Source of the DNA: Gavia stellata
Taxonomy: Eukaryota; Chordata; Aves; Gaviiformes; Gaviidae
Assembly: GCF_030936135.1 (NCBI RefSeq)
Contig: NC_082598.1
Location: 11,102,687-11,166,686 of the forward strand
Length of the DNA stretch: 64,000 bases
Reading direction: 5' to 3'
This document shows positions 50,011-63,411 of the stretch, piece by piece. The stretch's first letter is position 1. The number at the start of each line of letters is the position of its first letter. A model generated the notes under the pieces. That model made no database searches, was not told the origin of the DNA, and worked only from the letters and a program-made list of their open reading frames with translations. The position numbers and the translations under genes were made by a program.

Positions 50011-52349
50011 AAAGACACTACATTTTGTTTCAAGACTTCCAGTGTCAACAAACTCACTATATTATCTGGTAAGTCTTTGAAATGTCTAATTACCTTAACT
50101 TAAAAATTACATCTTCTGTCTTGCCTGGATGTAATTAGCATCAACTGGCTGCTATGGGATCTGCATGTGTCTGGTTAGTTGCTCAGGAGAGAGTACCTGA
50201 GAAGAACAACAAAGAATAACTTGTCTTGTTGCTCCTGGACCCTGATGCCTTTAGCAGCCTAGCTGAACTATCCACAAATGTTTTTGGTCTAAGCTTGCAA
50301 AAACCACACGTAACTATCTTCGCCAGGGTTCTGAAGGTCTGTGTTTTGAAGGTAGGTGTGACAGAAGAATTAGCATTCACAAAGGCTAACTTTAGCCAAA
50401 AGAGTTCAAGAGTCCCTCTGTCAGCAATGAAAATAGAGTGGTACTTCCAAGCACCCAAGTTAGAATATTTAAAGTTAGACTTCTGATTACCCAGGGCCCT
50501 GGAGGACCCTCTATAAGTATCCCATAGGGTCCATATTGTACACTTCTTTTCTGAGAGGTTTAATTATGTTCCCTCTTTCTTTAGTAGCCTTTTGGCTACA
50601 CGCGGGGGACTGTTTGAAGGAAGTGTACTTCCAGAAAGAATGGATTGACTTTCATTGAAGAATCTGTCAATAAAGAAAAAAATATTAAAACTGAATTAAG
50701 GGTAGTTTTCTTGCCTCTGCCAGATGAGTTCCTAGCTGAAGAGTGGTAGGTGATTGTTTACTCTTGTAGGTGAGAGAACAGTTGTATTGATATATTTCAA
50801 GGACATTTAAAGCCTCTAATACTCAATTACATAAACTAAAATCAGCTCTGACCTCAGTCTGGAGAGATTCTGTGTACCCTTTGTTAAGGCTATTGTTCTT
50901 AGTGAATAATTTTATCTTTTTTCAGAGTTTTGTTGTCACGTTTGTTTTTGTTTTATACTTTTATCTCATTTAGTGATGAAAGAGCATGCTATGTGTGGGA
51001 ATATGCCTGAGCTCTAGAAACATGATAGCGCTTTGTCACTTTTCACTTACACAAGCCACAGTGACGTTCAATCTGGAGAAGAATATTATTGCTGAACATT
51101 GGGGCACATGAATTACAGATTTTTATTGTTACAGAGAAGAGTGTACTTTAGTCAGTCAGCTGTTCAACCAATGTATCAAGAGACCAGAGAGGTTTTCAAC
51201 AACATGGCCAGCACATACTGGAGGGGTGTGATTTTTCTTTTGCTCTCAGCTTTCCCAGAACTGCTGATATGTTACAGTAAAAAATTCTCATGTCTACTGT
51301 TCAGTCTTTAACAGGATGCTTATTAAATCCCATGTAATACCTAAAGGTTCCTGAGCAGTGACGTCTTTGTCTATCTAATGTATTGCTCCTAATTAATTTC
51401 TCCTTTTGGCTCATGCATGGAACTATACTGGCTGACAACTGCTGTCACCACAGATAGATGAAAAGAACCCCTGTAATCTGAAGTGGAGGAAAATTATGCT
51501 GATGGTAAAATCTTGGCTGTTTCATGATCTTCCAGGGATGTCATGAGAGTCTTAGAAAAATAGATGCTTCAATCAGGGTCAGAATTAAGGAGAAATAAAT
51601 AGAATTGACCATTTCAATTGGCATCATAGAAATTAAAAGATGCATGTTCTTTTGCCAGCTCTGTCACTGACCTGCTTTCTATGTTTAGCAAGGCCTTTCA
51701 TTGTTTTTCTCTTTCCTACAGTTGTCGGTTTAAAGGGTAAGCCTTTTGGGATTGGAGCCCTCTCATGTTGTGTGATTTGGTCGGGCCCACTCTGTTTTTG
51801 AGGCTTCTAGGTCCTTCTACAAAAAAAATGCTAACAGGAAGCTCCAAGGCTGTAGAGACACACAACTCTGTACTCTTTTGCAACTGATTTTTTTCCACGT
51901 GTTATTATCATCACAAGATGTAGCTAACGGATCCAACGTCGTGTCAAAAAGGCTGTTCCTTGGTGATATACTGCAATAAGGGGTGCTTATTTCTATTTGT
52001 TAGTTAGTGATTCCAGGAAGAAAAAAAAAAAAAAAGCAGCTTAAGTTTTTAAACCTATTATGCAGTATTCCAAAAGGTCAAGTTGCTGTTCTTTTTAAAT
52101 ACAATTTAATTGAAAATGGACAGCAGCCTGGATCTTCTTCAGGCGTAATGAAGCAGGCTATTGATATGCACCATGTGTCCCTGATTAAAATCAGAAGGCT
52201 AGGAATGTTCAGCCAATTAGGCAATTTGTGAGACTTTGGCCCAATTAGTTTGGGACTGTGGAGAAGCAGGTACACAGAAAGATATTTTGTGTGTTCCCTG
52301 TAAACAAAAAAAGAAACTACAAGGTGCTGAATGATGTCCAGGCTAATAA

Positions 52350-52365
52350 AGCCAATTAATTGGCT
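52350..52365. promoter_or_regulatory. 16-bp perfect palindrome with inverted CCAAT boxes
   Basis: AGCCAATTAATTGGCT is its own reverse complement. It combines two convergent CCAAT/ATTGG boxes with a central TTAATTAA-like core (AATTAATT) recognised by homeodomain dimers. The surrounding 300 bp (about 52040-52400) is rich in TAAT motifs and low in repeats, as in conserved non-coding elements. Function is inferred only. Confidence 0.4.
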
Positions 52366-54186
52366 GAACTGTCTTGTTGCACTTTATTTGTCCCCTAGAA
52401 AGCTTTGTCTGTAGTAGAAATTTACAGTGTAGTTAAATATAACAGCAGGGAAACACAGAGTATTTTTTCCATGAAGTAAAATAACTATTTGGCTGACATT
52501 AGGATTTTGCAAAGAACAGTTTCAGAACATGCACTAAAAATGAAGAGCCAAAGACATTAGTGAAGTTCCTTGTATGAGATTATCAGAAAAATTCACTTAC
52601 TTGTAGCTGTGCTATGATACAGACAAGAAATTCCTATTCTTGCTCTCTGTTGTTTGCTTTCTGGCTGTGTTGTATATGGTGTATCTGCAGACAAAGAGTA
52701 GCAGTTGCTCATTTTAGCTTACTGAAAATAAGCAAAAAGGGACAAGTCTTCAGCAGAACATACTATAAATTTATATTTCACCAATTAAACATGCTGCAGG
52801 ATCTCTGAGAACATTAAGGCTTTGCTCTCTGGAGACAAGCAGAAGGTTTAAAAGTGTGAGGGTTGTGTATGTGGGGAAAACACAGAGTCCTCCCAGCATG
52901 AACAGTTTAGGAAGGGGTCTACATCATCTCCAATGATCATGTCTGGCTTTGTTGACACCTGAATTATTGCTTTGAGATATTAATGCAAAGATCAGAAACC
53001 AACAGTATAGTTTAACATCTGGAAAAATCCTCTAATTTTGTATTGCGAATGTAGCAGTTTCTGAACACCTCATTTTACAAATCCATCTAGGAACAGGTGT
53101 CATCATCTAATTCTCTAGTTAAAAGAATGACTTATTTAAAGAAGTACAGATGTAGTTTTCATGATAAATAGACTTTTGGATAATCTTAAGCAGGAAACAT
53201 TCCCTGTGGAAGATGTTTACAGCCACAGACAAATAACTCCATATACTTCAAGTTCCAGTTTTGTCTTTCTGGTTTATCAGGAAGTACAGCTTGTGCAGAC
53301 CCTTATGAAAGACAAAGACACATCATCTAGTGAAGTGGTATTATTTTGCAAGAATATGCCTGATCATGAATCTACCCAAAGTACAGAAAAATCTCTCAGT
53401 AGGTTTGAAACATCAGAATTATCTTTTTTAATAGGTGTATTTTATTAGAGAAAAAGGAAATGTTTAATTAGCTCTAGTCTAGGAGACACACACGGGATGT
53501 TAATCAGATTTGCCAAATTTGTTAGAGCCGCAGTTGTTTCTAAACCGAAGGAAATATTGTTCGACACTGGGAAATAAAGATGGGATAGCTAGCAATTCAG
53601 TCTCCCCCATGAAAAAGAAACACCACATTGCAGATTCTTTAACAGAAAATTAAACCTTCATGTAGTTTGCTTAGCTGGTGTTACAAAATGTGCTTCACAG
53701 CTCCTGAGTGTTTGAAAAACAGGTTGATTTAATCATGGACTCAGGGGCTTTATTCACATGAGCAAGGGAAGTAAAGTTCAGCTACTTTGTTGTGGGCTAA
53801 ATGTTAATCCCAAGGTGACTGGTACTGAGGTGCCTAAGAGATAGTACTCAATTACTGAAGGCAATGAAGGTTTTTTGGCAGCCTGGTGCCTATTCATTGC
53901 ATTTGTGCTGAACAAGGAAGCAACTGGAACAAAAAAATAACAACCATGAATCCTTCAGGGAATGTATCAAGTCAGGATTAAGGAGTTTACTTCTTTTGCC
54001 AGCCAAAAATTTTTCGTGGGAAGTGTGATTCTTATAACGAATGCAGCTGCACAGTGGAGTCTGACAATACCTATCAGGTATTTATATTGCTAGTAGGGGC
54101 AGCAAATATAGGAACGTTTACCTGTGTCTCAGTCCTGTCCCAGCAAAGTCAGCTGGAGTCATTGGCCACCTTCACAGAGGATTACA

Positions 54187-54650
54187 GATCACAGAATGAG
54201 AGAGTCACAGAATGATAGGGGTTGGAAGGGACCTCTGGAGATCATCTAGTCCAACCCCCCCACCAGAGCAGGTTCACCCAGAGCAGATTGCACAGGAATG
54301 TGTCCAGGCGAGTTTTGAATATCTTCAGAGACGGAGGCTCCACAACCTCTCTGGGCAGCTTGTTCCAGCGCTCTGCCACCCTCAAAGTAAAGAAGTTCCT
54401 CCTCATGTTTAGATGGAGCTTCCTATGATCAAGTTTGTGCCCGTTACCTCTTGTCCTGTCACTGGGCACCACTGAACAAAGACAGGCCCCATCCTCCTGG
54501 CACCCACCCCTGAAGTATTTATAAGCATTAATAAGATCCCCCCCTCAGCCTTCTCTTCTCCAGACTAAAAAGACCCAAGTCCCTCAGCCTTTCCTCAGAA
54601 GAAAGGTGTTTCAGTCCCCTAATCCTCTTCGTAGCCCTTTGTAGATTGTG
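54187..54650 (-). mobile_element. CR1 LINE, 5'-truncated, minus orientation
   Basis: Begins with 'tcacagaatgagagagtcacagaatgataggggttggaagggacctctggagatcatctagtccaaccc', a CR1 terminus on the opposite strand with a duplicated octamer. The minus-strand frame 54242-54472 keeps an ORF2 C-terminal piece ([40 protein letters not shown]). It ends near 54650 at 'cgtagccctttgtag'. Confidence 0.92.
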
Positions 54651-57600
54651 TGGCTTTACTGCAGCTAGCTGCTCTGTGCTGGGAAGTTCACTTTAAGCTG
54701 TAGTACCTGAGAAAAGGCAATTCGTGAGGAGAGCAGAAGCCCTCGCCTTGCAGAGCTGTCCTGACCCGAGTACGGGACATAGCTCTCAATTCCTGCTGTT
54801 GCACTTCCACTGTATTTAAAATAATGGAGTGCTTACTAGACCGTGGCAGATAAGTGTGAGAATGATTTTATAGCCTAGTAGCTATGGTGTTTCCCTGAGA
54901 GAGGTCAGTGTTAGACTCCAATCGCCGAGTACCTAATAGAAAATACTGGAAACATGTGCTGGGTAAGGCTCTCCTTTTTCCAAGAGAATTCTAAATTATT
55001 CCTGTTGGTGGCAAATTCGCATGTCTGATACACTGAATCCACAGAAGATCTTGTGTTTTAACATACCTACCATCTCTTTTGCCACACGAATGATGTTTCT
55101 CCAGGGCTGGAGCCTTAGGTCCTTTGGTAGCAAACGCTGCATGAAGCTTTTCCTACAGCTGAAGAATTTATGAGGTCTTTCTGCCTTGCACATTTTCTGT
55201 GTGAGATGATGGTTTGTACTTCAAGAAACTGTTCTCCTTCTGGCCACCTATTTTTTGTGATGACAGTAAGAGCATAATCATCTTTGAAATGTCAACTTTT
55301 GTTTCATCTTGAACAGAAAAATGACCAATAGTGCCACAGTTTATTAGGGAAGACACTCAGACGATATTATCACATAGGTCTTGTTTCCAAAGGAAATCAG
55401 TTGAAAAATAGACATGAAGTGTGATAAGAATGTTGAAATAACAGTTTCCTGTTACAAAACTAGGTAAAAACACTAATCAATGCACATGTATGAAGCTCTG
55501 TTACTGGTTAACAGCATAAAATTTTTCAGTTATATCAATAATAATTACTAGAGTATTAAAAACTGGTTTTAATTCCACAAATACTGATCAAGTACATATC
55601 CTAACTAGTTTCAAACTGTCAATTTCCTTTTATACTGTCTGCAGCTCAGAAAATTTTGGAAATTTTTGTCATTGTCCATAAAATCTTACTCTGTGGAATT
55701 AAATTTGTATTTTGCTTGAAATTTGTATTTGGCTTATTTCCTCAAGCTCGCGCTATTCTTCACATACGATGTACTCATGTATTGTCTCTAAATTTTGTGT
55801 CACCAGGGAACTTCATTGGCATACTTTTCTTTTGGTTGATGTCATTTGTGAAAACATTAGCTAACATCAGTTCCAAGACTAATTCTTTAAAAATTCCAAA
55901 AAGCAGAATCCTGCCATCCCTGTCAACATTTAGGCTTTCTCCAGTTCCTTACTTATCTTAGAATGTTTGCCTCAATTTCTAAGTCTCAATTTTAAGACAG
56001 TATTATGGGCTTTGCACCATATTCAGTGCTTTACTGAAACATTAGATCTATTTTGTATCTTACTGTGAAATTCTTGGGTCTTAGCTCTCAACCCCAGATT
56101 ATCTTTATTCTTTAAAGGACACCTGCCACTTAGCAAGTGCTTTATGCTTTACCTTGATTGTAGTCATAAGCTGAAAAAGTGTGCCTGTCATTATTTACCA
56201 AAGCAAAAATGTTATTCAAAGGAGAAACTGCAGCTTTCTCTTCTAGAAACTGTAAGTTCAATTTACCAGATAATCATGTGTTTAGGGTTGGGATAACAGA
56301 TGCATAGTGTCTGTGAGTCACCCATATTTTTTTATGTCAGATCCAAAATTATAGCTCTCTTTTGATAATTTGTACTCCAGACTCTTGCCTCCAGAGGAAA
56401 AAGGTGAAGGAACAGCATCTGAAAATTAAATACCATGTGGAGAACATGACAATTCATCTTTCCTGTCTTGGAATTAGAGTTTAATTACAATCAAAGAACC
56501 CTTCAACCTAAATTGCAATTGCAGATTTTACAGGCATATCTGATGGTTTATGCCTTGCAAGTAGTTTCATAGAATGATTCGCATCAGTTTATACTCAGTT
56601 CGGTAATAATACTTCTCTAAGAAAGGGCTCCAGCTGACATGATGGGCAGTTTTTGAAATCTCCAGGGCTTCACTAGTTTGAATTTGTTTCTCCTCCAGTT
56701 TTCACATGTGATATTGTACCACAGCTGTGCAATCCTGGTAGCAAAAGTCTGCTTTTTACTTTTCTTGGTCAACCGCAGTTGGAAAAATCTGAAACTGTAG
56801 CTTTAATGAATTGTCATAGCAAATGGTGCAGTTATCTAGTCAAGCATTTCACAAAATATGCACACTCTGCCCCTAAGAAACCTGCATGATTCTTCTTTGG
56901 ACAAAATGGTAGTGGGGTATTCCAATAATTATATTACACTGATATCAGTCTTGCCCTACATCAATATCATACAGTTTTATTTTCTTGTGATGAGGGAGTT
57001 GGCTAGGGAACATTACTGAGTTTTAACTACTTGGCCAGCTGGAACGGTTTCAGCTCTGAATTTGGGGTCTTAACCCAAATTGGGTACAGCTGGAAATGCC
57101 TCCTTTTTTAAAAGCCAAGCTCCTTTCTGTGTAATAAAGAAAAGAATCTAAGCCAGAGAAGGCTAGAGAACAGAAGAGGAAGCATAAGCAAGCTCATGTA
57201 GAATTAAAAATAAAAAGGAAGATTAGTGACCATAGCAGGTTGGTCTCAGGTAGCAATTAAAATATAGGTGAATCCAGATTTTTCAGCCTCAAATACAAAG
57301 GAAAAGCAAATTTTTGCTTTGTATGACAAAATGAATTGTAACTAATTTCACCCAGCTAATTTGAGCATCCTTCTTTCTGAAATTAGGGGAGAGAAATCCA
57401 GGCCTAAATGTTTTGTTGTTTCCACTGTGCTCTTGATTTCATCTGAATGTGTACTTGCATAACAACATCGATAGAGAGCTATCCTGCTTATATGAAGGGC
57501 GTTGTATTCCTATTAAACTCATTATACACCCGTATTAGTGAAAAATAAACCAAGCCTAACCTTTGTCTTTTCCTAATCTTCGAATCTGGCCTAATACTTA

Positions 57601-58700
57601 ATTCTTTTCATAAGGGTTGATGAGTAATAACTCATGGGTACTTATGTAACACTTCAGGATCTTCACAAAGAAGGCATGAAAGAAGGTTAGCCCCTGAGCT
57701 GCATTTAAATTTCCTCTGTTGTTTAACAATCTCAAAGCTTTTTATAAATATTATCAGTTGAATGCTCAGAACATGGGGGATTATAGCCTGTTTGTCTGAA
57801 GACTGTTCCAAGGGAGAGCTCATGTGCCCAGCGTCTTGTCTTATTCTCCCCAAGCTGGGAAGATACTGAGATACTCCAAATCCTAACTCTGTGCTGCCCA
57901 TCACATAGTGCTTGCTTCACACACCTTCATAGCAGTTGTGCTTAGTGGTCCACCTGATCAATTTTAAAGTCAAAATGAGTATGTTTGCTTGGTCTCTTCT
58001 TTCAATACACATCTCCAAAAGGATTAGTATCATCAAGATCACCCTAAATGACTCCAAGCTGATGAGCACAAACATAATATGATTTGGAGGCTCCAATTTT
58101 AAGATTGCTTTAATAGCTTCAAGCTGATCACATCCTTTCGCAACTACTTGTTGTATACCAGTACACAACAAATCTAAGTGCTGTCCTATTTCTTCTCCCA
58201 CCTGTTTATGTGAATGCCTCTTTACAGCAATCATCTTTTATATAAAAGCAACACATTTCAATGCCCTTATTTGAGAGTGAACGCTGCCAGAGAAAACACA
58301 CCAGTATGAATACTTAGATTGTTATAGGAAATGTTGGAATAAGGAGTTTGACTTAAACCCATCAAACAATTCTGATTTTTGAGAAATTATTTTTTTTATT
58401 TCCTTGCAGACTATGTGTTCACTTCAATTTACATCAAAGCAGGCTATTTATTAGTAAGCGGCATTACATCAGTGGTCAGCACACAAAAGTGATTGTTCTC
58501 TGTATGCCACAGAATTTCGAGAACACCTTTTGAAGATTTGAAGGGCGGCAGCAGCCGCAGTTTTGAGAGAAATGTGGTTTCTTAATCAAACACAGTAAAT
58601 CCAACTGAAAGCTCCCTTCTGTCTAGGCAAGTGACTTGCCTGAATTTGGTAGGGAGGACCAGAAGACATACTTGTGGTGGTGCATTCCTTCCCCCACCCC
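54651..58700. other. AT-rich intergenic region with ancient CR1 remains
   Basis: No coding exon recognised. Contains the old CR1 fragment described separately. Remaining sequence is unremarkable AT-rich DNA. Confidence 0.5.
55640..56130 (-). mobile_element. Ancient CR1 ORF2 fragment
   Basis: The plus strand keeps the order of reverse-complemented CR1 reverse-transcriptase sequence: 'ttttgtgtcaccagggaacttcattggcat', 'aaacattagctaacatcagttccaagactaattc', 'ccagttccttacttatctta', 'tgctttactgaaacattagatct'. Only decayed frames remain. It comes from a more internal part of CR1 than the other copies, so it represents an older, longer insertion. Confidence 0.6.
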
Positions 58701-59966
58701 CTCTCTCCTGGGCAGCTCTACAATCTCAGAAATTCCAGCTAGGCCTTGGCATTTGTGCAATGAGTTGGGTGGTTAAGCGTCCCTTGACTGTACCAGGAAC
58801 TCTTGCATGGCTGAGGTGGGGAACAGCACTGACCGTACCAGGCACTCCTGTTACCTGACCAAGGCGGGTAATGAGAGCAAGAAGAATGGGATGATCCGTC
58901 ATTCCCTGACAGCCCTGGAACATTCCTCTTCTGGATGTAGCCCAAGTGGAATGACACCATGGTTACCGAAATTCTATCATTTTACTAATGACTAAGCCAA
59001 TCATCGTGCGAACCTATAAACAGTGATCGCAGGTGAGGCCCATTGAGCTCTCCCAGACCGCAGTGGGATGTGACCAGCGTCTCCCTCTGAGTGAGACGCC
59101 TCTCAGAGTTTCACAAACTCTCCAGTTTCTGAAATTTGGAGGACTGCGCCGAAAGCTGGCGACGAGACCTGGGATAAAACCCTCTCCTCCCTGAGTCTCA
59201 ACCCTCGCCTGTTGAGAAATGCACTTGAAGTGAGTATTTTCATGGAACTCGAGGGGAATTGGTAACAGGTATACCTTTTTTTATATATCTCTCTCTCTTT
59301 ACGTATGTGTGTGTGAGTGTGAATCAATTTGAGTACATGATAGCAAGTATAGTATAAATATTACCATTTCAAATCTGTAATCAAGCCACTGTTGTGATTA
59401 TAGTAAATTCTATTAACTCACTTTGCAAATGTTAAAATAAACAATGATTAAGTGCTGCTAAAATCTTGTGATCCACCTTAAATTGTGAATGAACCTTAGA
59501 TTGCTGTTAAATACATATAATCCTTTAGATATAAACTGTTGACCAAGTCTGGGACTAGGATTGGACCTAGCTGGTCTTCTCTGAATTTTGTGACTCAACG
59601 GGAGGATTTCTTTATTCCTTATACCCTTTCCTTTAGACATGAAACGTTACCCAAGTCTGACACTAAGTCTGGATTCAGCCACACCTAAACTCCTCTCTGA
59701 GAAGTTTAGAAAGTGAGGGGGTCCATTCTGAACCTCGTGACTCAACGGAAGGGTCCTCTTTACCCTTTTGTTTTTCCAGTCTTTCTGCATAAATCATTCC
59801 AATTCGATTTTAATTTGATTTTCCTTTGTATGGTTTAGGAAGTAATAGAGTGAACCTTGCCATCGAATTCTGTGAAGTCGCATTTTTATAAACTTCTATT
59901 AAAATCACTTTTGCCAATAGTCTTGACTGTGATTCTTTAAGTGGTCTAAACCACTCATTTGCGACA
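58700..59966 (+). mobile_element. Probable solo LTR of an avian endogenous retrovirus
   Basis: The block differs in composition from the AT-rich surroundings and has LTR-like order: CCAAT at 58997-59001, TATA-type CTATAAA at 59014-59020, GC-richer transcribed leader, a splice-donor-like GTGAGT at 59230-59235, an ATTAAA poly(A) signal at 59898-59903 followed by a GT-rich stretch, and an end in GCGACA at 59961-59966. No gag, pol or env sequence flanks it. The 5' limit is uncertain (a TGTACCAGG start at about 58789 is one candidate) and I could not find target-site duplications. Units inside are duplicated (see the repeat entry). Could also be an old LTR with a leader segment attached. Confidence 0.45.
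59522..59775 (+). repeat. Imperfect internal duplication within the LTR-like element
   Basis: Unit 1 (from about 59522) and unit 2 (from about 59637) share ccaagtctg at their start and gtgactcaacgg near their end (59590 and 59737), then a pyrimidine-rich run ending in 'acccttt'. Unit 2 carries about 40 extra bases between the shared blocks. Confidence 0.65.
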
Positions 59967-62139
59967 ATAATTATATCATGAAACTGTATAGGGAGGCTGC
60001 CTTCAAGAAGGAGGAAATGCCATAAAGACAGCTTTTAGAGCACTATATTGACTTTCTAAAGAGGATTCAACTGTGTTGAAAATGCGATATATGAATGTAT
60101 TGCTTTTCCTCTGATGCTTTAAAAATACAATTTTCAACCTCTTGACAGGAACAAACCTGCAATCATTTTGCTTCCTGTCAGGTCTATGTCTCTATCAGAT
60201 GTTCTTTAAAAAGGCCATTTGGCAAATGTATGAAACAACACGTATAAAAAATCTTAAAGGTTTCAGGATAGTGTCAGATAGCTGTGTAAGCTACTGATCA
60301 AATGGGCAATTCCAAGCATTTCGTGGCACATTGTGCTATCTTCTGTTGTATCACCTCTGCCTTTCTATGTATAAAACTAGACCCCTCAGGAAAGATTCAG
60401 GTGTATGTGCTAATATCCCCTGCTCTTACAGGAGAAGCTTCAGCAGCAAGGCTGAACCCACTCCCATAGTGGGCTTCAGAGCAAAAATGTGTGGCAAAAA
60501 TAAGTTGCTGACATTTTGTATGCATTAAGAGATATCAATTTTACAGAAATATTAATCATGTCCATTAATCTGTTATGAGCAATTACCCTCTTGGTAAGTC
60601 ATCCATTTTACCATGTATTGTATTCTGTCCCAGACAAATTATTACCATTTCAGAACAACATGCCAAAAATCAGCTCAGAGAGAAGCTGATCACAATTTCA
60701 GAAAGGCAACAATCATTACGATTTATTTTATTACTGTTTAACCAGCCAATAAATGAGATCTCTGGTATATTTGAACTCCTCATAAGGCTTTAGACTGTAC
60801 TCTCTTTACTGAAGACCAATGTAAAAACAAATGTACTCATGATTTACGCCAAAGAATTTGACCTCTGGGAATGTTGAGAGATTTCAAAAGAGAAAAGTCA
60901 CAATGATAGCACATTAGATGACAATAGCTGTTCTGCATCGAGTGACAGGTCTTTTTACGGTTGAAGTGTTAAATGTAATTTGCAGGAATATGTTTTAATG
61001 CTTAAAATATGTACATTGTTTTATAGTTGCTTTTAACAAATTAAAAAAAATGCAGAATGCTTATGTATGTCCATTAATAACTATGCAAATATGATAGTTT
61101 ACAAAAATGTAATTTATTTCTTGTAACTTGGTATCACAAAGATCAAAATTGTATTTGGAGTTTTAAATAAATACCCTTTTTGTTGTTAGGTAGAATGGAA
61201 AAGTCAAATGTGTAAGGTTCAAAGCAACACAGACAGATGTTTCATGAGATAAAGCTGTATGGTAATGTCATTTTTGTCAATTCTGCCAGGCCGAGTTAAC
61301 AAATTAGAAAATTTCTGTGCAATATAAAATTCTTCACCCCTGTCAATAGTTATTAACGTAATTCTGTTTACTCTTTCTCCTAGACTTTTGAGTCTCTCAC
61401 TTTGGTATGCTGCTTTTGCCATCTTGAGATTCAGTCAATAACTTCCCAGCAAGCATTGCTATACTGTTAATGTATTTAATGATCAGATATTTGTTATTTC
61501 CACATCTAAAAAGGATGGCTTACAACAGTACATTTCTTCTCTGAGATGAGCGTATAGATTTTGGATTTTAGTGGATCACACAATGCTTTTAGAGGAAGCA
61601 TTAATATAATTTAGAGCAGTTAAAAAGTTTACACTGTTTTGGCACATGCTCCTCTATTAAGAGCAGGCATATATTTTGACTCTCATGTACTCAGCCCTTT
61701 AGTTCTTCTGCCTACATAGCAAGTAAAGAAAAGAGCACATCTATGTACGTGCCAAAACCAATTCTTACCACATGAGACCTCCGCACTGTCTGGCAATGTA
61801 TGCTGGGTTCTGGCACTAGGGGAAGGCAAAGTGAAGGATTTTTTCCTGTAATGTGACCCTGGCCTCTCAAGAAGCTCCACAGCATAGCATTCATCTATTC
61901 CCATTTTATTTTGTCTTGCAGAAGATGGCAAGAGTGCAAGCAACTCCTGTTCTAAAAGTCACAGAGGCTGCTAATGCACTACCTTGTACTTATTCTATAT
62001 CACTTCTGCTCAAACACTATTGACTGTAGCCAGGACTCTTCTGTCAAGCAGGCAAATAACGCTGCCAGACCAGAAGCCTGGATGTTTGAACATAATTCCG
62101 TTTAGGCTAGATATGAGGATCATTGCTGTATTTTGAGTG

Positions 62140-62370
62140 AGTACGTGTTTGTTTTTTACTAAAACAAATGAGGACAACTAGTCAATAGAGCAATTTAAGA
62201 AGTGTTTGATGGAGTCTCCATCACTGGCAATGGTACGTCGAGAATGCAGATTTTCTAAAGGGTGTGCTCTGCTTCAGTCATGATTAAAATCACGGAAGTT
62301 TGTTAGTCTGCTTTATACAGAAAGTGAGAAGTTGATTTCACTTAAGGTCCTTTCTCGTCTTTCTGAGTAG
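62140..62370 (+). mobile_element. Possible ancient CR1 3' fragment
   Basis: 'gagcaatttaagaagtgttt', 'gatggagtctccatcactgg' and a distal 'aaggtcctttctcgtctttctgag' match the order of CR1 3' landmarks (a LINE tail segment ending in aggtcccttc…). Strongly diverged, boundaries vague. Confidence 0.35.
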
Positions 62371-63411
62371 GAGCACCTTTTTGTTATCATTGAAAGCAAA
62401 ACCATTTCTGCATCAGTAATGAAGTGATTGTTTATAATGTTAATTTCTTTGGCTTAGTGTCTAATAAACTCTGCCACTTTCAAACTCATAACTGATTTTC
62501 CATTTGTAACAATTCGTAACAATAAGTAATAACATCATCCAGGATTCTTTTTTTTTTTTTTGGTTCTCTCCTGCAAACATCCTTATGTGCTGGTGACTCC
62601 ATTAACCATAATTTGAATGTTTTCAATCAGTTCAATAAAGACAAAATTAATTTTTAGGTAGTGCCAAATTTTTAAAATCTGACTGTTATATGGAATTAAG
62701 TGAAATGTTTTGCAGAGATTTGAACATATTATGTCAACACAGTTAGATTTATCAGAGAGATTGAAATCTTGTCAGGGACCCTGCCTTATATCAGATTCAC
62801 AGCTTCCAGCTTTAGCGAAGAGAAAAAAAATTCAAGATAGCATTTCAGTGTAATGTTTGAACTCAACTGAAGGATTAACCTGTCCTTCCCAAAAGCTAGG
62901 CACTCATTTGTGTATCTATATCCATGGCATGTTCATTTTCAGGAGCTTAGACCTTTTTTACGCTGCTTCAGTAACTGACAGATGAACTGGATGTTAGGTT
63001 TCATTTCACATAATTTAATTGTATCACAGCTCTAGGACCATCCAGCTTGCTTGCTGAGGCAGAGGAATGTTGCAGACTCTCATTAATACCTGTCAGAAGT
63101 TTTAATTTACCAAAAAAAGTCCGGATTCAGAATCAGCCTGCTGGATTCTCAGAGTTGTAGAGCATGCACTTGTCCAATATATTCCCAAAGCTGATGGAAG
63201 TGTGTCTGTTTCAGAGCTAATAATTTTTCTGACTCTGTGAGAAAATTCTGCTTTGATAAAGAAGACAGCACAATACAAAAAATTTGTGTTCAGAGAATAT
63301 TCTAGAGCAGCAGTTTGGCTTTTGCAAGTTGTCAGAGCTTGATTGACTTCAGCGGCATTGTTCCAGTTTGCACTGTCTGGATATTTGGCTTTGCTTCTGA
63401 TTGCACTTCTT

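Larger units (their letters stand above)
38465..54186. other. AT-rich intergenic region, no gene recognised
   Basis: 15.7 kb without a convincing coding exon. Short frames (for example minus strand 42874-43140 and 47443-47730, plus strand 53161-53448) have no family motif. Scattered poly-T and (AAAT)n runs occur (40029-40040, 41529-41544, 47090-47106). One ancient CR1 fragment and a perfect palindrome are listed separately. In human the next gene on this side of LRPAP1 is ADRA2C, far away, so regulatory desert is plausible. Confidence 0.5.

Noticed and set aside
53161-53448. 95-codon plus-strand frame in the intergenic region
   Set aside because: No family resemblance and no exon borders; kept only as a chance frame.
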